Source: Streptomyces sp. G-G2
Lineage (GTDB): Bacteria; Actinomycetota; Actinomycetes; Streptomycetales; Streptomycetaceae
DNA: 64,000 bases
Reading direction: 5' to 3'
NCBI RefSeq assembly: GCF_030063135.1
Contig: NZ_JASISO010000020.1
Span: 62,001-126,000 of the forward strand
Part shown: positions 41,537 through 49,539 of the stretch, piece after piece
Layout of the letters: each line of letters opens with the position of its first letter
Numbering within the stretch: position 1 is the stretch's first letter
Notes under the pieces: model-generated
Told to the model about the DNA's origin: nothing
The model's input: only the letters and a program-made list of their open reading frames with translations
The model's database searches: none
Program-made: the position numbers and the translations under genes

Positions 41537-41836
41537 ATGACCTCGCTTCGGGTGGACATCGACCAGCTGAGCCGCCTGGCCCAGTCATTGGACGCCTCCT
41601 TGGTCTCCCTCCGGGAGGCCCGGGAGGCGCTGGACCACGTACGGTCCGACCAACTGGGCACGACCGACCTCGACACCGCCTGCGACGACTTCCGGACGAG
41701 ATGGGCCTACGGGGCCGCTGAACTGGCGAAGCAGGTCAAGACGGTCCACGAGGGGGTCGGCCGCGGCGCCGCCGACTACGCGGAGCTGGAAGCGGCCGTC
41801 CGAGACGCCTTCCGCGCGGCGGGCACCCGTGACTGA
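41537..41836 (+). CDS. small helical WXG100-like / T7SS-associated protein, 99 aa
   Basis: Two long helices with a W-x-x-G turn (RWAYGAAELAKQV), about 100 residues, all typical of ESX/WXG100-type proteins, although the canonical WXG tripeptide is absent. ATG 41537 begins MTSLRVDIDQLSRLAQSLD. The 3' end overlaps the next gene by 8 bp. First gene of a four-gene cassette; probably the small partner or chaperone-like subunit of the larger WXG protein. Confidence 0.7.
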   Translation: MTSLRVDIDQLSRLAQSLDASLVSLREAREALDHVRSDQLGTTDLDTACDDFRTRWAYGAAELAKQVKTVHEGVGRGAADYAELEAAVRDAFRAAGTRD

Positions 41837-42983
41837 CCCCGCGCCGACGCAGGCCCCGGGGGCGGGCCTCGGTTTCAACCCCGCCCCGGGTTCCCCCGCC
41901 GCCGTCCGCGCCCTGACGGCGAAGCTCCGCTCCTCGGCCGGCGCCCTGGGCGAGGCCTCCTCGGTGATCGACGCCCTCGTCTCGCGCAGCACCTCCTGGC
42001 ACGGCGAGGCCGCCACCGCCTTCCGGGACTCGCTCTCGGACGACCTCCCCCGCTACCTCCGCTCGGCCCACACCTCCCTGGAGGAGGCCGCCCGGCGGCT
42101 GACGTCCTGGCACGACACCCTGGTCGCCCACCAGGCCCTGGCCGCCCGTTACGCGTCCCGGGCCGCCGCCGCGACCACCCCGGAAGCCCTGTCCGACGCC
42201 CGCCGCCTGGCCCACGAACTCGCCGCGGAACACACCGCCGCGGCCCGCCGCATCGCCCGCACCCTGGACGCGGCCTCGGACCGCCTGGCCCCGAAGGAAC
42301 CGGGCTTCCTGGAGTCGGTCTGGCAGAAAATGACCGACGACCCGGCCGACGCGCTCTCGAACATGTCAGCAGTCCTCGGTCTGGCCAGTCTCTGCGTGGC
42401 CGCATTCTGCCCACCCGTCGGCGTCGCTCTCGCATTGGTGGCCGGTGGTCTGAGCCTCGCGGCACTTACCATGCATGCCTCGGATCCCAAGTTCCGGAAA
42501 TCCCTTTCGGACGGTTTCACCAAGGGTGATCTGGACGCCGACTTCTGGAAGAGCGGCGTGACGCTACTTGGAGATGCCCTCGGGGCCGTTCCCGGAGTCG
42601 CGGCAGTCGCGTCCGGGGCGAAAGCAGGGGTCAGCGCGGCCCGGGTGGCAGCCGCCGTACCTGAAGCCACAGCACTGTCCGGTCTCAGCGCCGGGGCAAG
42701 CACGCTGTCACGCACCGCATGGCGAACGGCGGGCACACTGCAGGACATCGACAACCCGATCACCAGTTGGGCTTTGCGCTCGACCAGCCCTGCAGTCCAG
42801 AGATCGGTGAGCGCCGCCTTCCCCGTTACCGGGGCCGCGACGGCGGTATTGGACTATGTGCCCGGCACGTCGGACACGACACAACACACGGCAACGGCCG
42901 TCGATGGGGTACGTGGCGTGGTCGACGACGCCCCAAGCGCCGCAGCAAAGACGGCGCATGTCCTCTCGGCGGTGAATCCATGA
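41829..42983 (+). CDS. putative type VII secreted protein with WXG hairpin, 384 aa
   Basis: N-terminal helical hairpin with a true WXG turn (STSWHGEAATAFRDSL, about residues 54-69), a long helical region to ~150, then a hydrophobic/glycine-rich part (GLASLCVAAFCPPVGVALAL and LVAGGLSLAALTMHA) and an Ala-rich end. This resembles the N-terminal trafficking and linker regions of actinobacterial polymorphic toxins, but no toxin domain is recognisable; it ends at 384 residues. GTG 41829 begins MTDPAPTQAPG. From about 42400 on, base composition is visibly less GC-rich than the neighbours. Confidence 0.7.
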   Translation: MTDPAPTQAPGAGLGFNPAPGSPAAVRALTAKLRSSAGALGEASSVIDALVSRSTSWHGEAATAFRDSLSDDLPRYLRSAHTSLEEAARRLTSWHDTLVAHQALAARYASRAAAATTPEALSDARRLAHELAAEHTAAARRIARTLDAASDRLAPKEPGFLESVWQKMTDDPADALSNMSAVLGLASLCVAAFCPPVGVALALVAGGLSLAALTMHASDPKFRKSLSDGFTKGDLDADFWKSGVTLLGDALGAVPGVAAVASGAKAGVSAARVAAAVPEATALSGLSAGASTLSRTAWRTAGTLQDIDNPITSWALRSTSPAVQRSVSAAFPVTGAATAVLDYVPGTSDTTQHTATAVDGVRGVVDDAPSAAAKTAHVLSAVNP

Positions 42984-43615
42984 CGGGTACCGAACCACCA
43001 CCCGTCTGGTTCCGCTTGCCGCCGGGATACCACGACTTTTCGTCGCAGAGCATTGAAGCGCTGCGAGAGGCGTTGCCGCTTTTCACGGACGACGCAACGA
43101 GTGAGCGGGCGGAGCGCCAGACGGGAGAATTCATCGATCACCTGGAACAACTCCCGGCACATCATGTACTTCACACCTCTCTGGGTTTGCACCCCGATGG
43201 AGAGGCCGGCTTCGTCACGTCTCTGTTCTCACTCAGCGTTCGCCCCTGCGGTCAGAACAATCCACGCTTGGCGGTGGCCCGCGCTTCCCTGGGAATCGCC
43301 CGAGCTCCGTCCTGGCTCACGGTTGACTGCCGGTTCCTTGAACTTCCGTCAGCACTGCCGTGCAGCCTGGTCACCGGTACCCAGTCGGTTCCTGGCAGGG
43401 ACTCCCCGGTGTCGCAGGCACGGCTCGTCCTCGCCCACACCGCGGGATCGCACGTAGTCATCGCTGACTTGACCAGCGCGGCAACCCAGCACGCCGACGC
43501 TTACGCCGACATCCTTGAGGGCATCGCGCACACGATCGCGTTCACCGATCCCGCATCTGTCCCGCAGGCGAAGAACAGTTCGCCCACCTCACGCATCCTG
43601 GACGTGCTCTCGTGA
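42980..43615 (+). CDS. hypothetical protein in T7SS-like cassette, 211 aa
   Basis: ATG 42980 overlaps the preceding TGA by 4 bp and its own TGA overlaps the next GTG, so it is translationally coupled on both sides. It opens MTGTEPPPVWFRLPPGYHDF and later has LAVARASLGIARAPSWLTVD and VLAHTAGSHVVIADLTS, an alpha/beta protein without signal peptide or membrane helix. I recall similar proteins next to WXG genes in Streptomyces; an immunity protein or EspG-like chaperone is possible but not supported by a motif. Confidence 0.65.
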   Translation: MTGTEPPPVWFRLPPGYHDFSSQSIEALREALPLFTDDATSERAERQTGEFIDHLEQLPAHHVLHTSLGLHPDGEAGFVTSLFSLSVRPCGQNNPRLAVARASLGIARAPSWLTVDCRFLELPSALPCSLVTGTQSVPGRDSPVSQARLVLAHTAGSHVVIADLTSAATQHADAYADILEGIAHTIAFTDPASVPQAKNSSPTSRILDVLS

Positions 43616-44199
43616 CACTCCCGCACACCAAAATGGCTTGGGATCACCCCCCGACCGAAGGCGGGTACGCAAGGCTGGTAGCACGACGCTCGACGACTTT
43701 AGTCGCCGTGCTCGTCATGACCGCCGCCTCCCCAGGGTTCTTCTATGCCAGTCCCCTCCCCGACGGAGCTTTCGGGTTCCTCCTCATCTGCATGGTGACC
43801 GTCCCCCTGCTCTCCATCGTTTTCCTTGCCTACCTGCGTCGCCTCAGGGTCGCGATCGTTCTGCGCTCCTATCCCTGGCAGGAGTACACCTGCTCTTACC
43901 CACCTCGACCTGCCACCAGCCCGACAATCGTGTCCATTCCCTTCTCCGCATCTTTCGAGCCCTCGTACCGCGTCACACCGTTCCCCGTCGACCTGGCCAG
44001 AAAGCAGAACGCCCACCCCGACCGGATCTGGTTCGCCGGGGATCCGCGGTTCGGGGGGGTCGTGTCGCCAGTGGGGGGGCACTATCCCGTGCGTGTCGTG
44101 CCCGCGCGGGTGCCGGCCGGGGGGTGGGGCGGTGGGGATGACGCGCTCGCCCGGCGGGTCGGGCTGATGCGGCGCGGCGGGAAGGGGACGCAGACCTGA
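43612..44199 (+). CDS. two-TM membrane protein with a TTA codon, 195 aa
   Basis: GTG 43612 overlaps the previous stop. Two hydrophobic helices (residues ~28-47, from TTLVAVLVMTAASPGFFYAS, and ~54-74, FGFLLICMVTVPLLSIVFLAY) precede a soluble domain with ERxx-free, Pro-rich sequence (WFAGDPRFGGVVSPVGGHYP). Leu30 is encoded by TTA (43699-43701), which in Streptomyces needs the bldA tRNA, so production should be developmentally controlled. Membrane partner of the T7SS-like cassette; function unknown. Confidence 0.68.
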   Translation: MTLPHTKMAWDHPPTEGGYARLVARRSTTLVAVLVMTAASPGFFYASPLPDGAFGFLLICMVTVPLLSIVFLAYLRRLRVAIVLRSYPWQEYTCSYPPRPATSPTIVSIPFSASFEPSYRVTPFPVDLARKQNAHPDRIWFAGDPRFGGVVSPVGGHYPVRVVPARVPAGGWGGGDDALARRVGLMRRGGKGTQT

Positions 44200-44209
44200 G
44201 GCGGCGGGT

Positions 44210-44467
44210 TCAGCCGCGCGGGCGCAGCGCGTGGCGTTCGCCCTCGGACAGGCCGCCCCACACTCCGAAGCGCTCGTCATTGGCCAGGGCGTACTCCAGG
44301 CACGCGACCCGCCCCTCGCAGGCGCCGCACAGCCGCTTCGCGTCCCGCAGGGACGCCCCGGGCTCCGGGAAGAAGAAGCCGGGGCCCGTCTGCGCGCAGA
44401 GGGCGAGTTCGTACCAGGCGGGGGCCGCCGTCGTCGTCACCGTGCGCTCGCTCGTGTTCATCGACAT
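44210..44467 (-). CDS. WhiB-like (Wbl) iron-sulfur regulator, 85 aa
   Basis: Four cysteines in the Wbl pattern: one in ELALCAQTG, then CGACEGRVAC (C-x2-C-x5-C), followed by the G-V/I-W-G turn FGVWGGLSEGER and a basic tail ERHALRPRG. Wbl proteins bind a [4Fe-4S] cluster and work with sigma-A in development, redox and antibiotic response. ATG 44467 is used, with ATG 44461 in frame. Upstream a 9-bp direct repeat lies 11 bp apart. Confidence 0.92.
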   Translation of the reverse strand: MSMNTSERTVTTTAAPAWYELALCAQTGPGFFFPEPGASLRDAKRLCGACEGRVACLEYALANDERFGVWGGLSEGERHALRPRG

Positions 44468-44488
44468 GGGCAGATACTCACCGCGCCC

Positions 44489-44517
44489 GATGTACGTCCG
44501 ATCAACGACCGATCAAC
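44489..44517 (-). promoter_or_regulatory. Wbl gene upstream region with GTTGATCGG direct repeat
   Basis: On the minus strand GTTGATCGG occurs at 44517-44509 and 44506-44498, one helical turn apart. The second TTGATC could be a -35, with TACATC (44494-44489) 16 bp on as -10. Confidence 0.4.
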
Positions 44518-44547
44518 AGCCTCCCGGCGCGGCCGACGCCGGGGCCG

Positions 44548-45567
44548 TCAGTCCTCGTGTTTCGCGCGGCTCGGCTGGACCCGCTTCGGCTCGCCCGGCA
44601 TCTTCGGATAGTCCGGGGGGTACGGCATGTCGCTCATGCCGCGCTCGCGTTCGTCGCGCTCCGCCAGTTCCAGGACCGGCTCCAGGCTGAAGGCGTGCTC
44701 GTCCATGTCCGCGTGTACGTCGCCCAGTTCGGCGAAGCGCCCCGGCATCGTCACGATGTCGAAGTCCCGTGGCTCCGCCGCGTCCACCTCGTCCCAGTGG
44801 AGCGGCGCGGAGACCGGGGCGTGGGGGTGGGGGCGGACGGAGTAGGCCGAGGCGATCGTGCGGTCGCGCGCGGTCTGGTTGTAGTCGACGAAGATCCGCT
44901 CGCCCCGCTCCTCCTTCCACCAGGCCGTGGTGACCTTGCCCGGCATCCTGCGCTCCAGCTCCCGGCCCAGCGCGATCGCGCACCGCCGCACCTCGGTGAA
45001 CGTCCAGCGCGGCTCGATCGGGACGAAGACGTGCAGGCCGCGGCCGCCCGAGGTCTTGGGCCAGCCGCGCAGCCCCAACTCATCCAGCAGCGCGCGCAGT
45101 TCCTGGGCCGCCGCCACCGCGTGGTGGTAGTCGGTCCCCGGCTGCGGGTCGAGGTCGATGCGCAGTTCGTCGGGCCGGTCGGTGTCCGTACGGCGCACCG
45201 GCCAGGGGTGGAAGGTCAGGCAGCCGAGGTTCGCGGCCCACAGCACGGCGGCGGGCTCGGTCGGGCAGATCTCGTCGGCGGTGCGCCCACTGGGGAAGGC
45301 GATGTGGGCCGTCGGGATCCAGTCGGGCAGGTTCTTGGGGGCGCGCTTCTGGAAGAAGGACTCGCCCTCCACCCCGTCCGGGAAACGCTCCAGGGTCGTC
45401 GGGCGGTCGCGCAGGGCGCGCGTGATTCCGTCCGCCACGGCCAGGTAGTACCGCGCCACGTCCAGCTTGGTCAGACCGCGCTCCGGAAAGTAGACCTTGT
45501 CCGGGCTCGACAGCCGTACCGTCCGTCCGCCCGCGTCCAGCTCGATCGCATTGCCCGCAGCACCCAT
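44548..45567 (-). CDS. ligD: LigD-type primase/polymerase domain protein (NHEJ), 339 aa
   Basis: Free-standing archaeo-eukaryotic-primase-like polymerase of bacterial non-homologous end joining, able in homologues to add ribonucleotides and fill gaps. Motif I is LRIDLDPQPG (metal-binding Asp pair), motif II WPKTSGGRGLHVFVPI and motif III FVDYNQTARD. No ligase or nuclease domain is fused; the ligase is encoded divergently. ATG 45567 is supported by a TACCGT box exactly 7 nt upstream (leaderless); GTG 45576 is an alternative. Confidence 0.92.
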   Translation of the reverse strand: MGAAGNAIELDAGGRTVRLSSPDKVYFPERGLTKLDVARYYLAVADGITRALRDRPTTLERFPDGVEGESFFQKRAPKNLPDWIPTAHIAFPSGRTADEICPTEPAAVLWAANLGCLTFHPWPVRRTDTDRPDELRIDLDPQPGTDYHHAVAAAQELRALLDELGLRGWPKTSGGRGLHVFVPIEPRWTFTEVRRCAIALGRELERRMPGKVTTAWWKEERGERIFVDYNQTARDRTIASAYSVRPHPHAPVSAPLHWDEVDAAEPRDFDIVTMPGRFAELGDVHADMDEHAFSLEPVLELAERDERERGMSDMPYPPDYPKMPGEPKRVQPSRAKHED

Positions 45568-45580
45568 GTGCGCCACGGTA
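45565..45580 (-). promoter_or_regulatory. -10 box placed for a leaderless transcript
   Basis: Minus strand TACCGT (45580-45575), 7 nt, ATG 45567. Confidence 0.45.
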
Positions 45581-45706
45581 GGCGGGCTCGGCCCACCTCG
45601 CATACCGGGCGAGTCCGGACGTACGACCGCAGAATCGGAGTCGTGGAGGGGACGAAGGACCCGGGGGCCCGGGGGACCTGGAGGAGACAGGAGTCGTGGA
45701 GGAGAC

Positions 45707-46780
45707 ATGGACCTGCCGGTGATGCCGCCCGTGAAGCCGATGCTCGCGAAATCCGTGGCCCGGATCCCGGCGGGCATGCAGTACGAGGCGAAGTGGGACG
45801 GCTTCCGGGCGATCGTCCACCGGGACGGGGACGAGATCGAGATCGGCAGCCGTACGGGCAAGTCCCTGGCCCGCTACTTCCCCGAGCTGGTGTCGGCGCT
45901 CAAGGAGAACCTCCCCCCGCGCTGCGTGGTGGACGGGGAGATCGTCATCGTTCAGGGCGGGCGGCTGGACTTCGACCGCCTGACCGAGCGGATCCACCCC
46001 GCGGAGTCCCGCGTCACCCTCCTGGCCGACCGGACCCCCGCCAGCTTCATCGCCTTCGATCTGCTCGCGCTCGGCGACGAGTCCCTCCTCGCCGCCCCGC
46101 TCGCCGACCGGCGTACCGCGCTCACCCGCGTCATGTCCACGGCCCGTCCCCCCGTCCATCTCGCGCCCGCGACCACCGACCCCGCACTGGCGCAGGAGTG
46201 GTTCGAGCGGTTCGAGGGCGCCGGACTCGACGGGGTGATCGCCAAACCGCTCGATCTGCCCTACCGGCCCGATGCCCGCCTCATGTTCAAGATCAAGCAC
46301 GAGCGTACGGCCGACGTCGTCGTCGCGGGTTTCCGTTTCCACAAGAGCGGTCCGATTGTCGGATCGCTCCTCCTCGGGCTCCACGACGAGCACGGCACCC
46401 TCCAGCACGTGGGCGTGTGCGCGGCCTTCCCGATGAAGCGACGCGCCGAACTCGTCGACGAACTCGCGCCGCTGCGCATGCCGGACCCCCGGGGCCACCC
46501 CTGGGCCGCCTGGGCCGAGGAGTCCTCGCACGAGGGCGCCCGACTGCCCGGCGCGCAGAGCCGCTGGACCGGCAAGAAGGACCTGTCGTGGGTGCCCCTG
46601 CGCCCGGAGAGGGTGGTGGAAGTGGCCTACGACCACATGGAGGGCGACCGCTTCCGCCACACCGCCCAGTTCCGCCGCTGGCGTCCCGACCGGACGCCCG
46701 AGAGCTGTACGTACGCCCAGCTCGAGGAGGTCGTCGGCTTCGACCTCGCCGAAGTCCTCGGCCTCACCGGGGAGACGTGA
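45707..46780 (+). CDS. ATP-dependent DNA ligase (LigC/LigD ligase-domain type), 357 aa
   Basis: Nucleotidyl-transferase motif I is EAKWDGFRAI (Lys that takes AMP), with motif III SFIAFDLLAL, motif IV GLDGVIAKPLD, motif V LMFKIKHERTADVVV and an OB-fold domain at the C-terminus. Seals breaks in NHEJ or in a back-up repair route. ATG 45707 has GTGGAGGAG upstream. Divergent from the LigD polymerase gene, 139 bp between them. The last codons are the first copy of a four-fold repeat. Confidence 0.94.
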   Translation: MDLPVMPPVKPMLAKSVARIPAGMQYEAKWDGFRAIVHRDGDEIEIGSRTGKSLARYFPELVSALKENLPPRCVVDGEIVIVQGGRLDFDRLTERIHPAESRVTLLADRTPASFIAFDLLALGDESLLAAPLADRRTALTRVMSTARPPVHLAPATTDPALAQEWFERFEGAGLDGVIAKPLDLPYRPDARLMFKIKHERTADVVVAGFRFHKSGPIVGSLLLGLHDEHGTLQHVGVCAAFPMKRRAELVDELAPLRMPDPRGHPWAAWAEESSHEGARLPGAQSRWTGKKDLSWVPLRPERVVEVAYDHMEGDRFRHTAQFRRWRPDRTPESCTYAQLEEVVGFDLAEVLGLTGET

Positions 46781-46890
46781 CCCGCGGACTCCGCTTCACC
46801 GGGGGCACGTGACGCGCGACTCGGCGTCATCAGGGCCACGTGACGCGCCGACTCGGCGTCACCGGGGGGACGTGACCCGCGGCGGGGTCG
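46765..46890. repeat. Four imperfect ~32-bp tandem repeats across a convergent gene junction
   Basis: Copies begin at 46765, 46797, 46828 and 46860; each starts CACCGGGG or a variant and contains ACGTGACSCGC. Copy 1 encodes the last ligase codons and stop; copy 4 encodes, on the other strand, the last codons and stop of the flavoprotein gene. Confidence 0.9.
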
Positions 46891-48319
46891 CGACGCGCCG
46901 GGACGTGAGCCGCTCCCACTCCTCGCGGTCCGGACCGGCCGCGCTCGGCGCGTAGTGCGGACGGTCCGCGAGCCACCGCGCGACCCGGGCCCGGACCGCC
47001 GGATCCGCGTAGGCCCGCTCCGGCGGGTCGGCCAGGTGCCGCACCCGCGCGCGGGCCCGCATCACCTCCGGATCCTCCAGGGCGCAGTCGAAGAGCGCGG
47101 CCACCTCGCGCGCCGACCCGGTCCGCCCGGCCCGGGTCGCGAACCGCTCCCCGATGGCCGTGTCCGCCACCACCTGGAAGTCGAACCACGGCTTGAGGGT
47201 GCGCACCGCCCACGCGTGGTGATCGGCGGCGAACCGCGCCGATCCCGGGTCCCGGTGCGCCGTACGGGCCACCCGCAGCGCGGCCCACAGCGCGAGCGAG
47301 GTGCCCTGCCCCAAGGTCGGATTGGTGTGGGTGATCGCGTCCCCGACCGGCACGAACCCGCTCACCACCGGCCCCCGCTCGTCGACCAGCGCGCTCCACC
47401 GGTTGTCCAGGCCCCCCGTGGCCATGATCTCGGACAGCGGCTCCGCGCCCAGTTCCAGCCAGGCCGCGCCGGGCGGGAAGGACCGGGCGGCCGCCTCGAA
47501 GACGGCCGGATCGCGCAGCGCGGAACGGGTCGCGTCCTGGGTGTGCACGAACAGGGTCACCGCGAACACCCCGTTGTCCGCCGGGAAGACGGCGCATCCG
47601 GCGAAGGTGCCGCCGGTCACGGTCCAGGGGCGGCGCGGTCCGTCCTCGCGCCCTTCGGGCAGCCGGTACCAGCGGCAGAAGTACGCCAGCCCGGTGCGGT
47701 GCCGCTCGACCGCGGCGGGGCGGCACCCGGCCGCCGCGAGCCAGCGTTCCGCACCGCCGCGCCTGCCGCCCGCGTCCACGACGAGGTCACCCTCGTACTC
47801 CCCCGCCCCGGTTTCCACACCCGTCACCCGTATCCCGGGGTCGGCCCCCGCACCGGCCGGGGTCCCGAACACCGCCGCCCGCTCGGTCAGCAGGCCGATC
47901 ACCGGCTCGCCGTACCGCGAGACGACGCCGCTCTCGCCGCGCAGCGCCGTGGCCAGGGCGCTCTCCAGCACGATGCGCCGGGCCTGGAGCATGACGAGGT
48001 CCTCGTCGCCGGGCCGGGCGGGCGGGCGTTCGTCGAACCAGTCCAGCTCGTGCCGCTCCCGCGCGCCCAGCCGGAGCATCTCCCGGTGGACGTCGGGCAG
48101 TTCGTCGCGCAGCAGCACGCGCGCCGCGCCGAGCAGCGCGTGGGGCTGGGTCGCCTGCGGTACCGAGGGCCGCCGCCAGCCGAAGGAGTCCCGGTCCAGG
48201 GCGGTTCCCGGCGCCCGGGCGTCCCGCTCGAACAGCTCGGCCGTGTGCCCGTGCCGCGCCGCCAGCAGCGCGGTGGCCATCCCGCCGACGCCGCCCCCGA
48301 TGACCAGCACGTGTGCCAT
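46859..48319 (-). CDS. FAD-dependent oxidoreductase (StyA/geranylgeranyl-reductase-like), 486 aa
   Basis: FAD-binding start VLVIGGGVGGMATALLAARH, a conserved PQATQPHALL segment and the flavin motif PVGDAITHTNPTLGQGTSLA. The middle is a substrate domain (FCRWYRLPEGREDG). It is of the same family as the 58151 gene (PQAQHGHML, LGDAVASFNPVYGHGMS). Such enzymes are monooxygenases or reductases of small or isoprenoid compounds; substrate unknown. ATG 48319 has AGGGGG upstream. The stop lies in the fourth copy of a tandem repeat. Confidence 0.87.
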   Translation of the reverse strand: MAHVLVIGGGVGGMATALLAARHGHTAELFERDARAPGTALDRDSFGWRRPSVPQATQPHALLGAARVLLRDELPDVHREMLRLGARERHELDWFDERPPARPGDEDLVMLQARRIVLESALATALRGESGVVSRYGEPVIGLLTERAAVFGTPAGAGADPGIRVTGVETGAGEYEGDLVVDAGGRRGGAERWLAAAGCRPAAVERHRTGLAYFCRWYRLPEGREDGPRRPWTVTGGTFAGCAVFPADNGVFAVTLFVHTQDATRSALRDPAVFEAAARSFPPGAAWLELGAEPLSEIMATGGLDNRWSALVDERGPVVSGFVPVGDAITHTNPTLGQGTSLALWAALRVARTAHRDPGSARFAADHHAWAVRTLKPWFDFQVVADTAIGERFATRAGRTGSAREVAALFDCALEDPEVMRARARVRHLADPPERAYADPAVRARVARWLADRPHYAPSAAGPDREEWERLTSRRVATPPRVTSPR

Positions 48320-48472
48320 ATTGCGTCCCCCTGAGCCGATGAGCTGTACGACGATCAGATCGCCCAGAGCCTGCACGGGCGGAACCTGACCGAAACTCGC
48401 ACAGGCGATCGACACCGGGCCCCGCGCCGCGCGCGGTCAGCCCGCCGCGGGCGGCACGGCCGGCGCCCGCGG

Positions 48473-48523
48473 CGCCCGGACCTCAGCCCACCGCCGCCCG
48501 CGCCGCCCGGACCTCAGCCCACC
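48473..48523. repeat. 20-bp direct repeat duplicating a gene 3' end
   Basis: CGCCCGGACCTCAGCCCACC occurs at 48473-48492 and 48504-48523. The second copy holds the stop codon (TCA 48514-48516) and last codons of the thioredoxin-reductase-like gene. Confidence 0.95.
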
Positions 48524-49473
48524 CCGGCCTCCGCCGCCCGGGCCTCCGCTTCGACCAGGTCCCCGTTGATCTCGATCGCCGCGCGGGCCCCCTGCGCGGC
48601 CGCCGCGACGACGTTGTCCATGGGCGAGGTGACGTTCCCGGCCACCCACACCCCCGGGAGGGCGGTGGCGCCGCCCGGCCCGGCCTCGACCCGGGTGCCG
48701 ATGTCGTGCCCGTCGCGTTCCTCGCGTACCGCCCGCAGACCCAGCGCGCTCAGCACCCCCGAACGGGCCAGGAACCGCGGCGCCACGATCAGGGCACGGC
48801 ACACCACGGAGCCGCCGCCCGCCAGGGCCACCCCCGCGAGCCGGTCGTCGTCCGTCCGCGTCAGCCCGGTCACCTCGCCCTCGGCCACCTCGATGCCCCG
48901 GGCGGCCAGCGTCGCGCGGTCCGCGTCCGGCACCCGCCAGGTGTGCGCGAGGAGGGTGACCCGCTCGCTCCACTGCCGCCACAGCAGCGCCTGGCGCACC
49001 GCCAGCGGCCCGGTGGCCAGCACCGCGAGGGGCAGGTCCCGCACCTCCCAGCCGTGGCAGTACGGGCAGTGCAGGACGTCGCGGCCCCAGCGGGCGGCCA
49101 GGCCCGGTACGCCGGGCAGCTCGTCCACCAGCCCGGTCGCCACCAGGAGCCGCTCGGCGCGGACGGTGGAACCGTCGTCGCGGTGCACGAGGAAGCCGCC
49201 GCCGGGCAGCGGGTCGGCCGCGACTGCGGTACCGGGAACGATCCGGGCTCCGTAACCGATCGCCTCCCGCCGCCCCCGGGCCAGCAGCTCGGCGGGATCG
49301 ATCCCGTCGTGGCCGAGGAATCCGTGCGCATGGGCGGCCGGGGCGTTGCGCGGGTGACCGGCGTCGATCACCAGGACCGAGCGGCGGGCCCGGGCCAGGG
49401 TCACCGCCGCACTGAGCCCGGCGGCCCCGCCGCCGATGATCACGATCTCCGTCGCCCGCGTTTCGAGTTTCAT
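48514..49473 (-). CDS. thioredoxin reductase-like NAD(P)/FAD-dependent oxidoreductase, 319 aa
   Basis: FAD motif EIVIIGGGAAGLSAAVTLAR, redox-active CPYC in DVLHCPYCHGWE (about residue 135), an NAD-domain part (LAVLATGPLAVRQALLWRQW) and the C-terminal FAD motif GVWVAGNVTSPMDNVVAAAA. The NAD glycine motif is less regular than in TrxB (ATGPLA). Likely reduces a dithiol or acts as a holomycin-/gliotoxin-type oxidase relative; no thioredoxin gene is adjacent. ATG 49473 has no clear ribosome-binding site. Divergent from the XRE-cupin gene, with 66 bp between. Confidence 0.9.
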   Translation of the reverse strand: MKLETRATEIVIIGGGAAGLSAAVTLARARRSVLVIDAGHPRNAPAAHAHGFLGHDGIDPAELLARGRREAIGYGARIVPGTAVAADPLPGGGFLVHRDDGSTVRAERLLVATGLVDELPGVPGLAARWGRDVLHCPYCHGWEVRDLPLAVLATGPLAVRQALLWRQWSERVTLLAHTWRVPDADRATLAARGIEVAEGEVTGLTRTDDDRLAGVALAGGGSVVCRALIVAPRFLARSGVLSALGLRAVREERDGHDIGTRVEAGPGGATALPGVWVAGNVTSPMDNVVAAAAQGARAAIEINGDLVEAEARAAEAGVG

Positions 49474-49539
49474 GAGCGCGAGGATGCGCGCGGGCGTTCC
49501 ATCTTGACAAACGCTGTTGCCGAACCGGCAAATGGGATC

